A DNA stretch of 21,588 nucleotides from positions 1 to 21,588 of the forward strand of contig JAEWEZ010000071.1 in the NCBI GenBank assembly GCA_023389045.1. The letters run 5' to 3'. The notes beneath the pieces were generated by a model. It made no database searches. It was not told the DNA's origin and was given only the letters and a program-made list of their open reading frames with translations. The translations under genes and the position numbers were made by a program. This stretch comes from Actinomycetes bacterium. Lineage in GTDB: Bacteria > Actinomycetota > Actinomycetes > Actinomycetales > Dermabacteraceae. Of the stretch, positions 1 to 8,103 are shown one piece after another. Position 1 is the stretch's first letter. Every line of letters starts with the position of its first letter.

Positions 1-6
1 CGCCCC

Positions 7-22
7 GGGCCGCCGGCGGCCC
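7..22 (-). terminator. Putative terminator hairpin after kdpE
   Basis: A perfect 16-bp GC-only palindrome (GGGCCGCC/GGCGGCCC) lies about 22 nt beyond the kdpE stop codon. Folded as RNA it gives a 6-bp stem closed by a CCGG loop. No U-tract follows, which is common for actinobacterial terminators but lowers certainty. The window ends too soon to show what lies downstream. Confidence 0.4.
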
Positions 23-44
23 CCACGGCCGATCAGAACAGATC

Positions 45-725
45 TCAGGGCACGAAGCGGTAGCCCATTCCCGCTTCCGTGATCAGATGCTGCGGCTGCG
101 CCGGATCTGTTTCGAGTTTCCGCCGCAGCTGCGAGAGGTATAGGCGCAGGTAGCCGCTATCACCGGTGTGGTGCGGCCCCCAGACACGCTCAAGGATCTG
201 TTCGCGGGAGACCAGACGTCCCGGATTGCGCACGAGAAGTTCCAGCACCTTCCATTCGGTGGGGGTGAGGCGCACGATTTTCCCCTCGGCATCCACCACC
301 TGCTTGGCTGCGAGACTGATCCGGTTCTGCCCCAGCATCACCTCGGCCTCGTCCTCGACCTGCTCGGTGCGGGTGCGGCGCAGGAGAGCGCGCACCCGGG
401 CCAGCAGTTCATCGGTGCGGAAGGGCTTGGTCACATAGTCATCAGCCCCGAGGTCCAGCGCTTTCACGGTGTCGGCGGATTCGGTGCGGCCGGAGACCAC
501 CAGGATCGGGGTCTCGGTCCAGCCGCGCACCGCCTCGATCACGGAGTAGCCGGTTAGGCGGGGCATCCCGAGGTCCACCACGATTAGATCAGGGTGTTCT
601 TCGGCAGCCAGCCGCACCGCCACCGCCCCGTCGGGCGCGGTGATCACCTCATAGCCGTAGGCGTGCAGGGTGATTGACAGGGCGCGCAGGAACTGCGGGT
701 CGTCATCGGCGACCAGGATCTTCAC
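45..725 (-). CDS. kdpE: KdpE, OmpR/PhoB-type response regulator of the kdp operon
   Basis: This is the DNA-binding response regulator partnered with KdpD, expected to activate kdp transcription when K+ is limiting. The 226-residue product has an N-terminal receiver domain (about 1-115) with acidic residues Asp7-Asp9, phospho-acceptor Asp51, switch Ser78 and the conserved Lys100. It is followed by a winged-helix output domain (about 130-226) with the typical 'LTPTEWKVLELL' recognition segment. I start it at GTG 725 because this GTG overlaps the kdpD stop in a GTGA junction, which implies translational coupling, and because the family begins just before this 'KILVADDD' segment. An upstream in-frame extension is possible but would lie wholly inside kdpD. 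It is the last gene of the operon. The assignment is secure from domain architecture plus context. Confidence 0.95.
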   Translation of the reverse strand: MKILVADDDPQFLRALSITLHAYGYEVITAPDGAVAVRLAAEEHPDLIVVDLGMPRLTGYSVIEAVRGWTETPILVVSGRTESADTVKALDLGADDYVTKPFRTDELLARVRALLRRTRTEQVEDEAEVMLGQNRISLAAKQVVDAEGKIVRLTPTEWKVLELLVRNPGRLVSREQILERVWGPHHTGDSGYLRLYLSQLRRKLETDPAQPQHLITEAGMGYRFVP

Positions 726-3241
726 GAGGCGTCGGCCTCCTTCTCCTCGGCGGCGGGCAGGGTCACCACCATTGTGAGCCCTCCGCCGGGAGTTTCCTCC
801 GCCTCCAGGGTGCCGCCGATGCCTTCGGCAAAGCCGCGGCACACCGAGAGGCCGAGCCCGAGGCCGGTGGTGTTGTCGGTGTCGTCGGTGCGCTGGAAGG
901 CGCGGAACACTCGTTCCCGCTCTCCGGGGGCGATGCCGGGGCCGCGATCGACCACCCGTATCTGCACCTGCCCGGCGGCGTGGGAGGTGGAGAGCACGAC
1001 GGGGGCGCCCTGGGCGTGTCGCTGTGTGTTGCCGAGCAGGTTCACGAGGATCCGCTGCAGCAGGGCCGGATCGGCCTGGCAGCGGGGGAGGTCTGCTTCG
1101 AGCACGAGTTCCACCTGGTCGGGGCCGCAGCCGGTTTCGTCCAGGGCGCGCACGATGACCTCGTCCACATCAACATCCTGCAGGTGCACCGCCATCGCCC
1201 CGGACTGCAGCCGCGACACATCCAGCAGATTCGTCACGAGATCCGTGAGGGACTGCAGGGAATCATCCACCGCATCCAAGAGTTCTGCGCGGTCCTCGGG
1301 GGCGGTGATCCGCGGGTCGCGGAGGCCGCTCACCGCGGTGGTGGCGGCGGCGAGGGGGCGTCGGAAGTCATGCCCGACGGCGGCGAGCAGGGCGCGACGC
1401 ACCTTGTCTGCCTCCGCGATCGGTGCCATCGCCTGGGCGGTTTCTCCGAGGTCCTCGCGGTTGAGCTCCACCTCGAGAAGGTCGGCGATCGCACTGAGCA
1501 GGCGGGTATCGGAGCCGCTGAGCGGTTCTCCGACCAGCACCATCCAGGCGCGATCGCCGACGGTGATCCGCTCGGAGCGTTCCTCGCGGTGCGTGTCCAA
1601 CCCCGTCGGCTCCTCCCCGGAGGAGGGGGCGCGCACGCAGGCGATTTCGCCGTTCGGGCCATACAACCCCACCTGGCTACGGTCGAAGGCTTCACGGATG
1701 CGTTCGAGCACCTCCTGCACCGGCTGGTCCGAGCGCATCATGGCGGCGGCCACCGAGCTGAGCAGATCTGCTTCGGCGGCGCGGCGGCGTGCATCGCGCA
1801 CGGTGCGGGCGAGTCGATCCACGACCACGCTCACCAGGGTGGCGTTCAGAACGTACAGAAGCAGGGCTGCGAAATGGTGCGGATCGGCGATGGTGACCCG
1901 GTGCAGCGGCTCGATGAAGAGGAAGTCCAGCAGGAGCCCGGAGGCGAGAGCAACCGGGATGGCCGGCCAGGCCCCGCCAATCATGGCGGTGACGATGACC
2001 AGCAGCTGGTAGATCAAAACCGTGGTGCCGAAGGATTCCTCGGTCGAGTTCGAGACCATGACCAGGGAGATCAGGGGTAACAGCAGCACCCCGATGGCGG
2101 CGGCGAGCCAGCGCCGCTGCCGGGTGATCCCGCCGCGCGGGGAGGGCAGACGCCACGCGGTTTTCTGCGTGGGCGTCGAGACGATGTGAACGTCGATACT
2201 GCCGCTGCTGCGGATGATCGCCTGCGCGACCGATCCGCCCAGCAGATGCCGCCAGACGCTGCGGCGGGAGGCGCCGATGACGAGCTGGGTGGCGTTCACT
2301 CCGCGCGCGAACTCGATCAGAGCCCCGGGAACGTCCTCATCGACGATCTGGTGGAAGGTGCCGCCGAGTTGGGCGGTGAGGGTGCGTTGGCGTTGCAGGG
2401 CCGCGGCGTCCACGGGAACCAGCCCGTCGGGCCGGGTCACATGCACCGCGATGATGGTTCCGCCGACGGATCGGGATGCGATCCGCGCCCCGCGACGCAG
2501 CAGGGTTTCGCCCTCGGGTCCGCCGGTGAGGGCGACGACGATGCGTTCGCGCGCCTCCCAGGTGCCGGTGATGTTGTGTTCGGCGCGGTAGCGGTCCAGG
2601 GCGGATTCGACGCCCTCGGCCACCCACAGCAGCGCCATTTCCCGCAGCGCCGTGAGGTTCCCGAGCCGGAAGTAGTTCGACAGGGCCGCGTCGATCCGTT
2701 CGGCGGGGTAGACGTGCCCGGCGGCGAGACGATCCCGCAACGAGTCGGGTTCCAGGTCGATCACTTCGATGCTGTCGGCGCGACGCAGCACCTCATCGGG
2801 CACGGTTTCGCGCTGCGTAATCCCGGTGATCTCCCGGACCACATCGTTGAGGGATTCAATGTGCTGCACATTGACCGTGCTGATCACGTCGATTCCCGCG
2901 GCGAGGAGTTCTTCGACATCCTCCCAGCGTTTTGCGTTCCGCATCCCCGGGGGATTGGTGTGCGCGAGCTCATCGACGAGGGCGATCTGCGGGGCCCGGG
3001 CGAGCACCGCATCCAAGTCCATTTCGGTCAGTTCCAGGGTGCCCTGCCGAACCGTGCAGCGCGGCACGATCTCCAGCCCCTCCAGGCGGGAGGCGGTGCC
3101 GCGCCGCCCGTGGGTTTCGACCAGACCGATGACCACATCGGCGCCGTCCTCGGCCAGATTCTTGCCCTCTTCGAGCATCTGGTAGGTCTTGCCGACGCCG
3201 GGGGCGGCCCCGAGCAGGACACGTAGCCGTCCACGTTTCAT
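722..3241 (-). CDS. kdpD: KdpD, osmosensitive K+ channel histidine kinase
   Basis: This membrane sensor kinase phosphorylates KdpE. Its 839 residues show the full KdpD layout: an N-terminal KdpD domain with Walker A (GAAPGVGKT, 11-19); a universal-stress-protein-like nucleotide-binding domain (about 230-355, G-x2-G-x9-G type region near 322-337); four transmembrane helices (about 378-478); a GAF-like linker; a HisKA domain with phospho-acceptor His624; and a HATPase domain with the N box (Asn734/Asn738), G1 (DRGPGI, 765-770) and G2 (GLGLGL, 793-798). Length is close to the 894 residues of E. coli KdpD. The ATG at 3241 follows GCAGGAG with a 6-nt spacer. The oddity is the residue four after the histidine, normally Thr or Asn and needed for phosphatase activity in HisKA kinases, which is Arg628 here (HDFRRPL). 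It lies 58 nt after kdpC and overlaps kdpE by 4 nt. Confidence 0.95.
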   Translation of the reverse strand: MKRGRLRVLLGAAPGVGKTYQMLEEGKNLAEDGADVVIGLVETHGRRGTASRLEGLEIVPRCTVRQGTLELTEMDLDAVLARAPQIALVDELAHTNPPGMRNAKRWEDVEELLAAGIDVISTVNVQHIESLNDVVREITGITQRETVPDEVLRRADSIEVIDLEPDSLRDRLAAGHVYPAERIDAALSNYFRLGNLTALREMALLWVAEGVESALDRYRAEHNITGTWEARERIVVALTGGPEGETLLRRGARIASRSVGGTIIAVHVTRPDGLVPVDAAALQRQRTLTAQLGGTFHQIVDEDVPGALIEFARGVNATQLVIGASRRSVWRHLLGGSVAQAIIRSSGSIDVHIVSTPTQKTAWRLPSPRGGITRQRRWLAAAIGVLLLPLISLVMVSNSTEESFGTTVLIYQLLVIVTAMIGGAWPAIPVALASGLLLDFLFIEPLHRVTIADPHHFAALLLYVLNATLVSVVVDRLARTVRDARRRAAEADLLSSVAAAMMRSDQPVQEVLERIREAFDRSQVGLYGPNGEIACVRAPSSGEEPTGLDTHREERSERITVGDRAWMVLVGEPLSGSDTRLLSAIADLLEVELNREDLGETAQAMAPIAEADKVRRALLAAVGHDFRRPLAAATTAVSGLRDPRITAPEDRAELLDAVDDSLQSLTDLVTNLLDVSRLQSGAMAVHLQDVDVDEVIVRALDETGCGPDQVELVLEADLPRCQADPALLQRILVNLLGNTQRHAQGAPVVLSTSHAAGQVQIRVVDRGPGIAPGERERVFRAFQRTDDTDNTTGLGLGLSVCRGFAEGIGGTLEAEETPGGGLTMVVTLPAAEEKEADAS

Positions 3242-3254
3242 GACCGACTCCTGC

Positions 3255-3269
3255 CCGGGGCCGCCCCGG
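3255..3269 (-). promoter_or_regulatory. Intercistronic hairpin between kdpC and kdpD
   Basis: CCGGGG-CCG-CCCCGG forms a 6-bp GC stem with a 3-nt loop in the 58-nt gap between the transporter genes and the sensor-regulator genes. Just upstream in the transcript there is a direct 8-bp repeat (GGTGATGC on the plus strand at 3268-3275 and 3279-3286, one helical turn apart). A role as partial terminator or mRNA-stability element that lowers kdpDE expression is inference. Confidence 0.35.
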
Positions 3270-3299
3270 TGATGCGATGGTGATGCATGGGAAGGATTC

Positions 3300-3902
3300 T
3301 CACGCCTTGCGGCTATCCAGCGCCATGTTGACCGCGAGCACGTCCACCCGCTCCTCGCCGATCAGGCCGGCTGCGCGGCCCGTGGTGTGCTGGGCGATGA
3401 TGGCGCGCACCTCGTCCTCGGAGATCCCGCGCTCCTTGGCCAGGCGCGGCACCTGGATCTCGGCGTAGGCCATGGAGATATGCGGGTCCAGGCCCGAGGA
3501 GGACGAGGTCACCGCATCGGGCGGGATCTGGTCCTCGGCGACGCCCTCACGCTGTGCGATCTCGGCTTTGAGTTCCCGGATCGAAGCGATCAGATCCTCA
3601 TTCTCGGGGCCGTAGTTGGTGCCCGAGGAGGAGGCGCCGTCGTAACCGGCGTCCCCGGCCGCGGAGGGACGGCCCTGCAGGTACTGCGGGAGTGCCTTCC
3701 CCTCGGCATCGGTGAAGGACTGCCCCAGCAGGGACGAGCCGATCACGGTGCCGTTATGGGTGATGAGGGAACCGTTGGCCTGGTGGGGAGCCGCAACGGT
3801 GCCGATACCGAGGACGAGAGCCGGGTAGAGCACACCGCAGATGACGGTCAGTCCGACGACGCTCACGACGGCGGCGCGCAGCGGGCGCAGCAGATCGTTC
3901 AT
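3300..3902 (-). CDS. kdpC: KdpC, K+-transporting ATPase subunit C
   Basis: KdpC is the single-span accessory subunit that stabilises the KdpA-KdpB complex and is needed for its activity. The 200-residue product has an N-terminal transmembrane helix (about 12-34) with the family-typical 'LTVICGVLYPALVLGIG' segment. The rest is an extracytoplasmic domain containing 'GSLLGQSFTD', 'YLQGRPSAAG' and, near the C-terminus, 'VNMALD', all characteristic of KdpC. Length fits the family (about 190-210 residues). The ATG at 3902 is preceded by GAAAGGACC, a good ribosome binding site at 8 nt. It follows kdpB by 32 nt and precedes kdpD by 58 nt in the same operon. Confidence 0.95.
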   Translation of the reverse strand: MNDLLRPLRAAVVSVVGLTVICGVLYPALVLGIGTVAAPHQANGSLITHNGTVIGSSLLGQSFTDAEGKALPQYLQGRPSAAGDAGYDGASSSGTNYGPENEDLIASIRELKAEIAQREGVAEDQIPPDAVTSSSSGLDPHISMAYAEIQVPRLAKERGISEDEVRAIIAQHTTGRAAGLIGEERVDVLAVNMALDSRKA

Positions 3903-3934
3903 GGTGAATGGTCCTTTCGTAACGGGGCAGCGGC

Positions 3935-6106
3935 TCAGTAGCCGGGCAGAAGCGAGACGAGCATGTCGATCAGCTTGATCCCGATAAACGGAGCGATCAG
4001 GCCACCGACCCCGTAGATCAGCAGATTGCGGGTGAGCAGCTGGGAAGCCGGCCCCGGACGGTAGGGGACACCCTTCAGAGCCAGCGGGATCAGCGCGAGG
4101 ATCACGAAGGCGTTGAAGATGACCGCCGAGAGGATCGCGGAGGAGGCGGAGCTCAGCTGCATGATGTTCAGCACCTCCAGGCCCGGCAGCACCGCCGCGA
4201 ACATGGCCGGGATGATCGCGAAGTACTTGGCCACGTCATTGGCGATCGAGAAGGTGGTCAGCGAACCGCGGGTGATGAGCAGCTGCTTACCGATCGCGAC
4301 AATGTCGATCAGCTTGGTGGGGTCTGAGTCGAGGTCCACCATGTTGGCGGCTTCCTTGGCCGCCGAGGTGCCGGTGTTCATCGCCACGCCCACATCGGAC
4401 TGAGCCAAGGCCGGGGCGTCATTCGTGCCGTCACCGGTCATGGCCACCAGGCGGCCACCCTCCTGCTCCTTACGGATCAGGGCGAGCTTGTCCTCCGGGG
4501 TGGCTTCGGCCAGCACATCATCCACGCCGGCTTCGGCGGCGATCACGCGGGCGGTCACGGGGTTGTCTCCGGTGATCATGACGGTGCGGATGCCCATGCG
4601 GCGCAGCTGCGCGAAGCGCTCCACCAGGCCTTCCTTGACCACATCCTTGAGGTGGATGGTGCCGAGCGGGCGGGTGCCGTCACGGTCCTGGATGGCGATC
4701 ACGAGGGCGGTGCCGCCCACGGAGGAGATCGCATCGACCTGCTCCTGCACCTGGGCGTGCAGGTTCCGCGGGAGGGTGCCGGCCTCTTCAACCCAGGCCA
4801 GCACGGAGCTTGCCGCGCCCTTGCGCACCTTGGTTCCGTCGGGCAGATCAATGCCGGACATGCGGGTGCGGGCCGAGAAGGGGATCTCTTCGCCCTCCAC
4901 ATGGTGGATATCGGCGCCCTGGCGGCGCCCGAGGTCCACGATGGAGCGGCCTTCGGGGGTGGTGTCGGCCAGGGAGGACAGCACCGCGGCATCGCGCACC
5001 TGCTGGGCGGTCACGCCTTCCACCGGGGTGAACTCGGAGGCAAAACGGTTCCCGTATGTGATCGTGCCGGTCTTATCCAGCAGCAGGGTGTCCACGTCAC
5101 CGGCGGCTTCCACGGCACGACCCGAGGTGGCCAGCACATTGTGCTGCACCAGACGGTCCATCCCGGCGATACCGATCGCGGAGACAAGCGCCCCGATAGT
5201 GGTGGGGATCAGGCAGACCAGCAGGGCCACCAGCACGGTGTTCGACGGGGCGGCGCTGAGGAAGGTGGCGGGTGCCTTCAGGGTCATGCAGACCACGAGG
5301 AAGACGATGGTCAGACCCGCCAGCAGAATCTCCAGGGCGATCTCATTCGGGGTGCGCTGCCGCTGAGAACCCTCGACCAGGGCGATCATGCGGTCCACAA
5401 AGGTGTCACCCGGCTCGGAGGTAATCTTCACGACGATCCGGTCGGAGACCACGCGGGTGCCGCCCGTGACGGCGCTGCGGTCACCGCCGGCTTCCCGCAC
5501 CACAGGGGCGGATTCGCCGGTGATCGCGGATTCATCGACGCTGGCCACACCGTGCACCACATCGCCGTCCCCGGGGATGACCTCGCCCGCTTCGACCACG
5601 ACCACGTCGCCGATACGCAGCTCCGCAGCGCTGACACGCTGCACGTCGGCCTGCTCGGCGGCGGCGTCACCGCGTTCATCCCAGGACACCACCCGCTGCG
5701 CCCAGGTGCTGGTGCGGGTGGCGCGCAGCGCGTCGGCCTGGGCTTTACCGCGCCCTTCAGCAACAGCCTCGGCCAGGTTCGCGAAGATCGCGGTGGCCCA
5801 CAGCAAGAGCGCCAGCAGTGGGGTGAAGGAGGCCGGGACGGGTCCGGTGGCGGCCTGCTCGGGGCCGCCGGAGGCGAGTTCCACGATCCAGGTGAGGGTC
5901 AGGAACGCCGCCCCGATCTCGACAATGAACATGACCGGCCGACGCACCATATGCCGCGGGTCGAGTTTCTTGAGCGCCTGGGGGAGCGCTTCGAGAAGTT
6001 TGCGGGGGCTGAGGGAGGAGCCGCGGGGAGAGTGGGGGCGCCGCCCGTGCTGCTCCTGCACGGAGTTCTCGATCGTTGAGATGGTCGAGGTGTCAGTGGT
6101 GGTCAT
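3935..6106 (-). CDS. kdpB: KdpB, K+-transporting P-type ATPase catalytic subunit
   Basis: KdpB is the ATP-hydrolysing, membrane-embedded subunit of the KdpFABC pump. The 723 residues contain the P-type ATPase signatures in order: the TGES loop (196-199), the membrane segment with 'CLIPTTIG' (298-305), the phosphorylation motif DKTGT with Asp344, and the hinge motif TGDGTNDAPAL (about 557-567). Ser199 in TGES lies 145 residues before Asp344, the same spacing as E. coli Ser162-Asp307. The inhibitory serine-phosphorylation site known from E. coli is therefore conserved. The N-terminus carries a roughly 35-residue Ser/Thr-, Arg- and Pro-rich extension beyond the E. coli protein (682 residues). 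The ATG shares one base with the kdpA stop (TGATG), implying termination-reinitiation coupling. Confidence 0.97.
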   Translation of the reverse strand: MTTTDTSTISTIENSVQEQHGRRPHSPRGSSLSPRKLLEALPQALKKLDPRHMVRRPVMFIVEIGAAFLTLTWIVELASGGPEQAATGPVPASFTPLLALLLWATAIFANLAEAVAEGRGKAQADALRATRTSTWAQRVVSWDERGDAAAEQADVQRVSAAELRIGDVVVVEAGEVIPGDGDVVHGVASVDESAITGESAPVVREAGGDRSAVTGGTRVVSDRIVVKITSEPGDTFVDRMIALVEGSQRQRTPNEIALEILLAGLTIVFLVVCMTLKAPATFLSAAPSNTVLVALLVCLIPTTIGALVSAIGIAGMDRLVQHNVLATSGRAVEAAGDVDTLLLDKTGTITYGNRFASEFTPVEGVTAQQVRDAAVLSSLADTTPEGRSIVDLGRRQGADIHHVEGEEIPFSARTRMSGIDLPDGTKVRKGAASSVLAWVEEAGTLPRNLHAQVQEQVDAISSVGGTALVIAIQDRDGTRPLGTIHLKDVVKEGLVERFAQLRRMGIRTVMITGDNPVTARVIAAEAGVDDVLAEATPEDKLALIRKEQEGGRLVAMTGDGTNDAPALAQSDVGVAMNTGTSAAKEAANMVDLDSDPTKLIDIVAIGKQLLITRGSLTTFSIANDVAKYFAIIPAMFAAVLPGLEVLNIMQLSSASSAILSAVIFNAFVILALIPLALKGVPYRPGPASQLLTRNLLIYGVGGLIAPFIGIKLIDMLVSLLPGY

Positions 6107-7779
6107 CAGAGAAGTCCTTCAGCGATGGGCCCGAGTGCGAGCACCGGGAGGAAGGTCAGCAGGGAGACGAGCACGGTCACGCCGCTGAGCAGCAGCACGA
6201 ACTGCACGCCATGCGTGGGCAGGGTGCCGGGGCCCTCCGGCAGACGCTTCTGCTTGGCCAGGGAGCCAGCCAGGGCGAGGGCGAAGATGATCGGCAGGAA
6301 ACGTCCGCAGGCCATGGCCAGGCCAATGGTGATGGCGAACCACGGCGGGGCCGCGTTGAAACCGGCGAAGGCGGAACCGTTGTTATTGGCGCCGGAGGTG
6401 TAGGCGTATAGCACCTCGGAGAGCCCGTGCCCATCGGGGTTGTTCAGGGAGGCTTCGGTGATCTCGCGAATCGCGGGAATCCCGAAGGAGGCAGCCACAC
6501 CGGCCAGCACCGTAATCGGCATGACCAGGATGAACAGGGTGGCAAGCTTCATTTCGCGCGGACCGATGCGCTTACCCATGTATTCGGGGGTGCGCCCGAT
6601 CATGAGGCCGCCGATGAACACGGTCAGCACCGCGAGGATCAGCATGCCGTACAGGCCGGAGCCCACACCGCCGGGAGCAACCTCACCGAGTTGCATGTTG
6701 ATCAGCGTCATCAGGCCACCGTGAGCGGTGAGCGAATCGTGCATCGAGTTCACGGCACCGGTGGAGGTGGTGGTCGAGGTGGTGCCGAACAGGGTGGAGC
6801 CGACCACGCCGAAGCGCACTTCCTTCCCTTCCATGGCGCCGCCGGCGAGCTCCGGCGCGGTGCCGCGGCCGTTCAGTTCACAGGCGGTGATGAGGGTGAG
6901 GGAGATGGTGTAGAGCAGCGCCATCGCAGCCAGGATGGTGACGCCCTGGCGGCGGTCCTTGACGATCACTCCGAGGGTGTAGGGCAGGGAGAAGGGGATG
7001 ACGAGCATCGCCAGGATCTCCAGGATGTTGGTCCAGGTGCCGGGGTTCTCGAAGGGGTGCGAGGAGTTCGCGTTGTAGAAACCGCCGCCGTTGGTTCCCA
7101 GTTCCTTGATGGCTTCCTGGGAGGCGACGAGACCGCCGGGGATCTGCTGGGTGCCACCGGCGAGGGTGGTCACCTCGCGCATCCCGAAGAGGTTCTGGGG
7201 CACGCCCTGGATCAGCAGCAGCAGCGCGATGATGAAGGCGCCCGGCAGCAGAATCCGCAGGCTAATGCGCACGAGGTCCACCCAGAAGCTGCCGATGGTG
7301 TCGCTCTTTTCGCGGCCGAAACCGCGGGCGAGTGCCACGGCGATGGCGATACCGACGGCGGCAGAGACGACGTTCTGCACGGTCAGGCCGAGGGCCTGGA
7401 CGAGGTGCCCGAGGGTGGATTCGGGGGAGTAGGCCTGCCAGTTCGTGTTGGTCACGAAGGAGATGGCGGTGTTGAGGGCGACGTAGGGGTCCACGGCGGG
7501 AAGGTCCAGGCCCAGCGGCAGCCACTGCTGGGTGCGCTGCAGGATGTACAGGGCGAAGACGCTCAGCACGGAGAACCACAGCACGCAGCGGGTGTAGGCA
7601 CCGGCGGACTGTTCACCGTCGGGGGCGATGCCTGCGAGGCGGTAGAGCCACCGTTCGGGGGCGAGGTGTCGGGTGCTGGTGACCACATTGGCCATGTAGG
7701 TGCCGACGGGTACGTGCAGCACGGCGAGGATGCCGGCCACCAGGAGGAACTGGGCGAGGGCGGTTCCGACTCCGCTCAT
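6106..7779 (-). CDS. kdpA: KdpA, K+-binding and translocating subunit
   Basis: KdpA is the channel-like subunit of the KdpFABC complex that selects K+ in the membrane. From the ATG at 7779 it is 557 residues, exactly the E. coli length. The four degenerate selectivity-filter regions are recognisable: NTNWQ (111-115), GTNGGGF (228-234), the STGAVNS region (339-345) and GANNNGSAF near residue 470. The frame stays open upstream to 7875, but I reject that longer start: it would overlap kdpF completely, while 7779 has a GGAGAAG ribosome site 6 nt upstream, matches the family N-terminus, and forms an ATGA overlap with the kdpF stop. Confidence 0.97.
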   Translation of the reverse strand: MSGVGTALAQFLLVAGILAVLHVPVGTYMANVVTSTRHLAPERWLYRLAGIAPDGEQSAGAYTRCVLWFSVLSVFALYILQRTQQWLPLGLDLPAVDPYVALNTAISFVTNTNWQAYSPESTLGHLVQALGLTVQNVVSAAVGIAIAVALARGFGREKSDTIGSFWVDLVRISLRILLPGAFIIALLLLIQGVPQNLFGMREVTTLAGGTQQIPGGLVASQEAIKELGTNGGGFYNANSSHPFENPGTWTNILEILAMLVIPFSLPYTLGVIVKDRRQGVTILAAMALLYTISLTLITACELNGRGTAPELAGGAMEGKEVRFGVVGSTLFGTTSTTTSTGAVNSMHDSLTAHGGLMTLINMQLGEVAPGGVGSGLYGMLILAVLTVFIGGLMIGRTPEYMGKRIGPREMKLATLFILVMPITVLAGVAASFGIPAIREITEASLNNPDGHGLSEVLYAYTSGANNNGSAFAGFNAAPPWFAITIGLAMACGRFLPIIFALALAGSLAKQKRLPEGPGTLPTHGVQFVLLLSGVTVLVSLLTFLPVLALGPIAEGLL

Positions 7780-7868
7780 GACATCTTCTCCGGAAAGAGG
7801 AGGGCGACGGCCACATGGATGAGGCAGCCGAGGGCGAGCACGATGGCGAGGACGTCCAGGAGGTTCAC
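7776..7868 (-). CDS. kdpF: KdpF, small membrane subunit of the K+ ATPase
   Basis: A 30-residue single-span protein starting at GTG 7868, with a hydrophobic core (LLDVLAIVLALGCLIHVAVALL) and the 'LLFPEKM' end typical of KdpF, which stabilises the Kdp complex. Its stop overlaps the kdpA start by 4 nt (ATGA). Its GTG overlaps the stop of the preceding 27-residue reading frame by 4 nt (GTGA). No convincing independent ribosome site is seen, so translation probably depends on the upstream mini-gene. The frame is open further upstream, but that part does not look like KdpF. Confidence 0.9.
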   Translation of the reverse strand: MNLLDVLAIVLALGCLIHVAVALLFPEKMS

Positions 7869-7948
7869 AGTCCACGCACCCCCCAAGCGATCAGGGCGAA
7901 AGCGGCGAAGGTCAGGATGATCACCGCTGAAGTGAGGAGATCCGCCAT
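7865..7948 (-). CDS. 27-residue membrane mini-protein leading the kdp operon
   Basis: A short reading frame of ATG plus 26 codons, ending in TGA. The product begins MADLLTS, continues as one hydrophobic helix (about residues 5-23, with VIILTFAAFALIAW), and ends in the positively charged tail GVRGL. The start has a strong ribosome site (GAAAGGAAC, about 9 nt upstream), the best in this part of the operon. Its TGA overlaps the kdpF GTG by 4 nt. These features make translation likely. I recall that small single-span peptides occur just upstream of kdpF in other actinobacteria, usually annotated as hypothetical, but I could not check this. It could be a true extra subunit or regulator of the pump, or a leader peptide that couples translation into kdpF. 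No function is established. Confidence 0.75.
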   Translation of the reverse strand: MADLLTSAVIILTFAAFALIAWGVRGL

Positions 7949-7972
7949 GGCGGCTGTTCCTTTCGAGGATGT

Positions 7973-7989
7973 GCCCGGTTTTCCCGGGC
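7973..7989 (-). promoter_or_regulatory. Hairpin in the kdp operon leader
   Basis: GCCCGG-N5-CCGGGC gives a 6-bp stem with an A-rich loop (GAAAA in the RNA). It lies 25-41 nt upstream of the mini-protein start and just before its ribosome site. It may be a leader structure affecting initiation. I see no convincing -35/-10 pair for the operon in 7949-8157, and nothing resembling the c-di-AMP riboswitch that controls K+ genes in some Firmicutes. Confidence 0.3.
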
Positions 7990-8103
7990 GGGACGGCGTC
8001 CATCGCACACCCGTGGGAACAGCGGATCCGCCATCCTTACGGAATCCATACGCCTCGCCGCCAAACCCTTGCGCTTTCCCGACGGCCCCGAGAGTTCACC
8101 GTG

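Noticed and set aside
674..2080. 468-codon open frame on the plus strand antisense to kdpD
   Set aside because: It is a shadow frame in GC-rich DNA. The minus-strand product has complete KdpD domains, while this one is low-complexity Gly/His/Asp sequence with no recognisable fold.
7780..7875. Longer kdpA start at 7875
   Set aside because: The extra 32 codons are Arg/Pro-rich, overlap all of kdpF, and lack a ribosome site. The 7779 start gives exactly the E. coli length.
6427..7920. 497-codon open frame on the plus strand antisense to kdpA
   Set aside because: The composition (runs of Gly, Glu, His, Asp) is that of antisense frames, and it lies wholly opposite a perfect KdpA.
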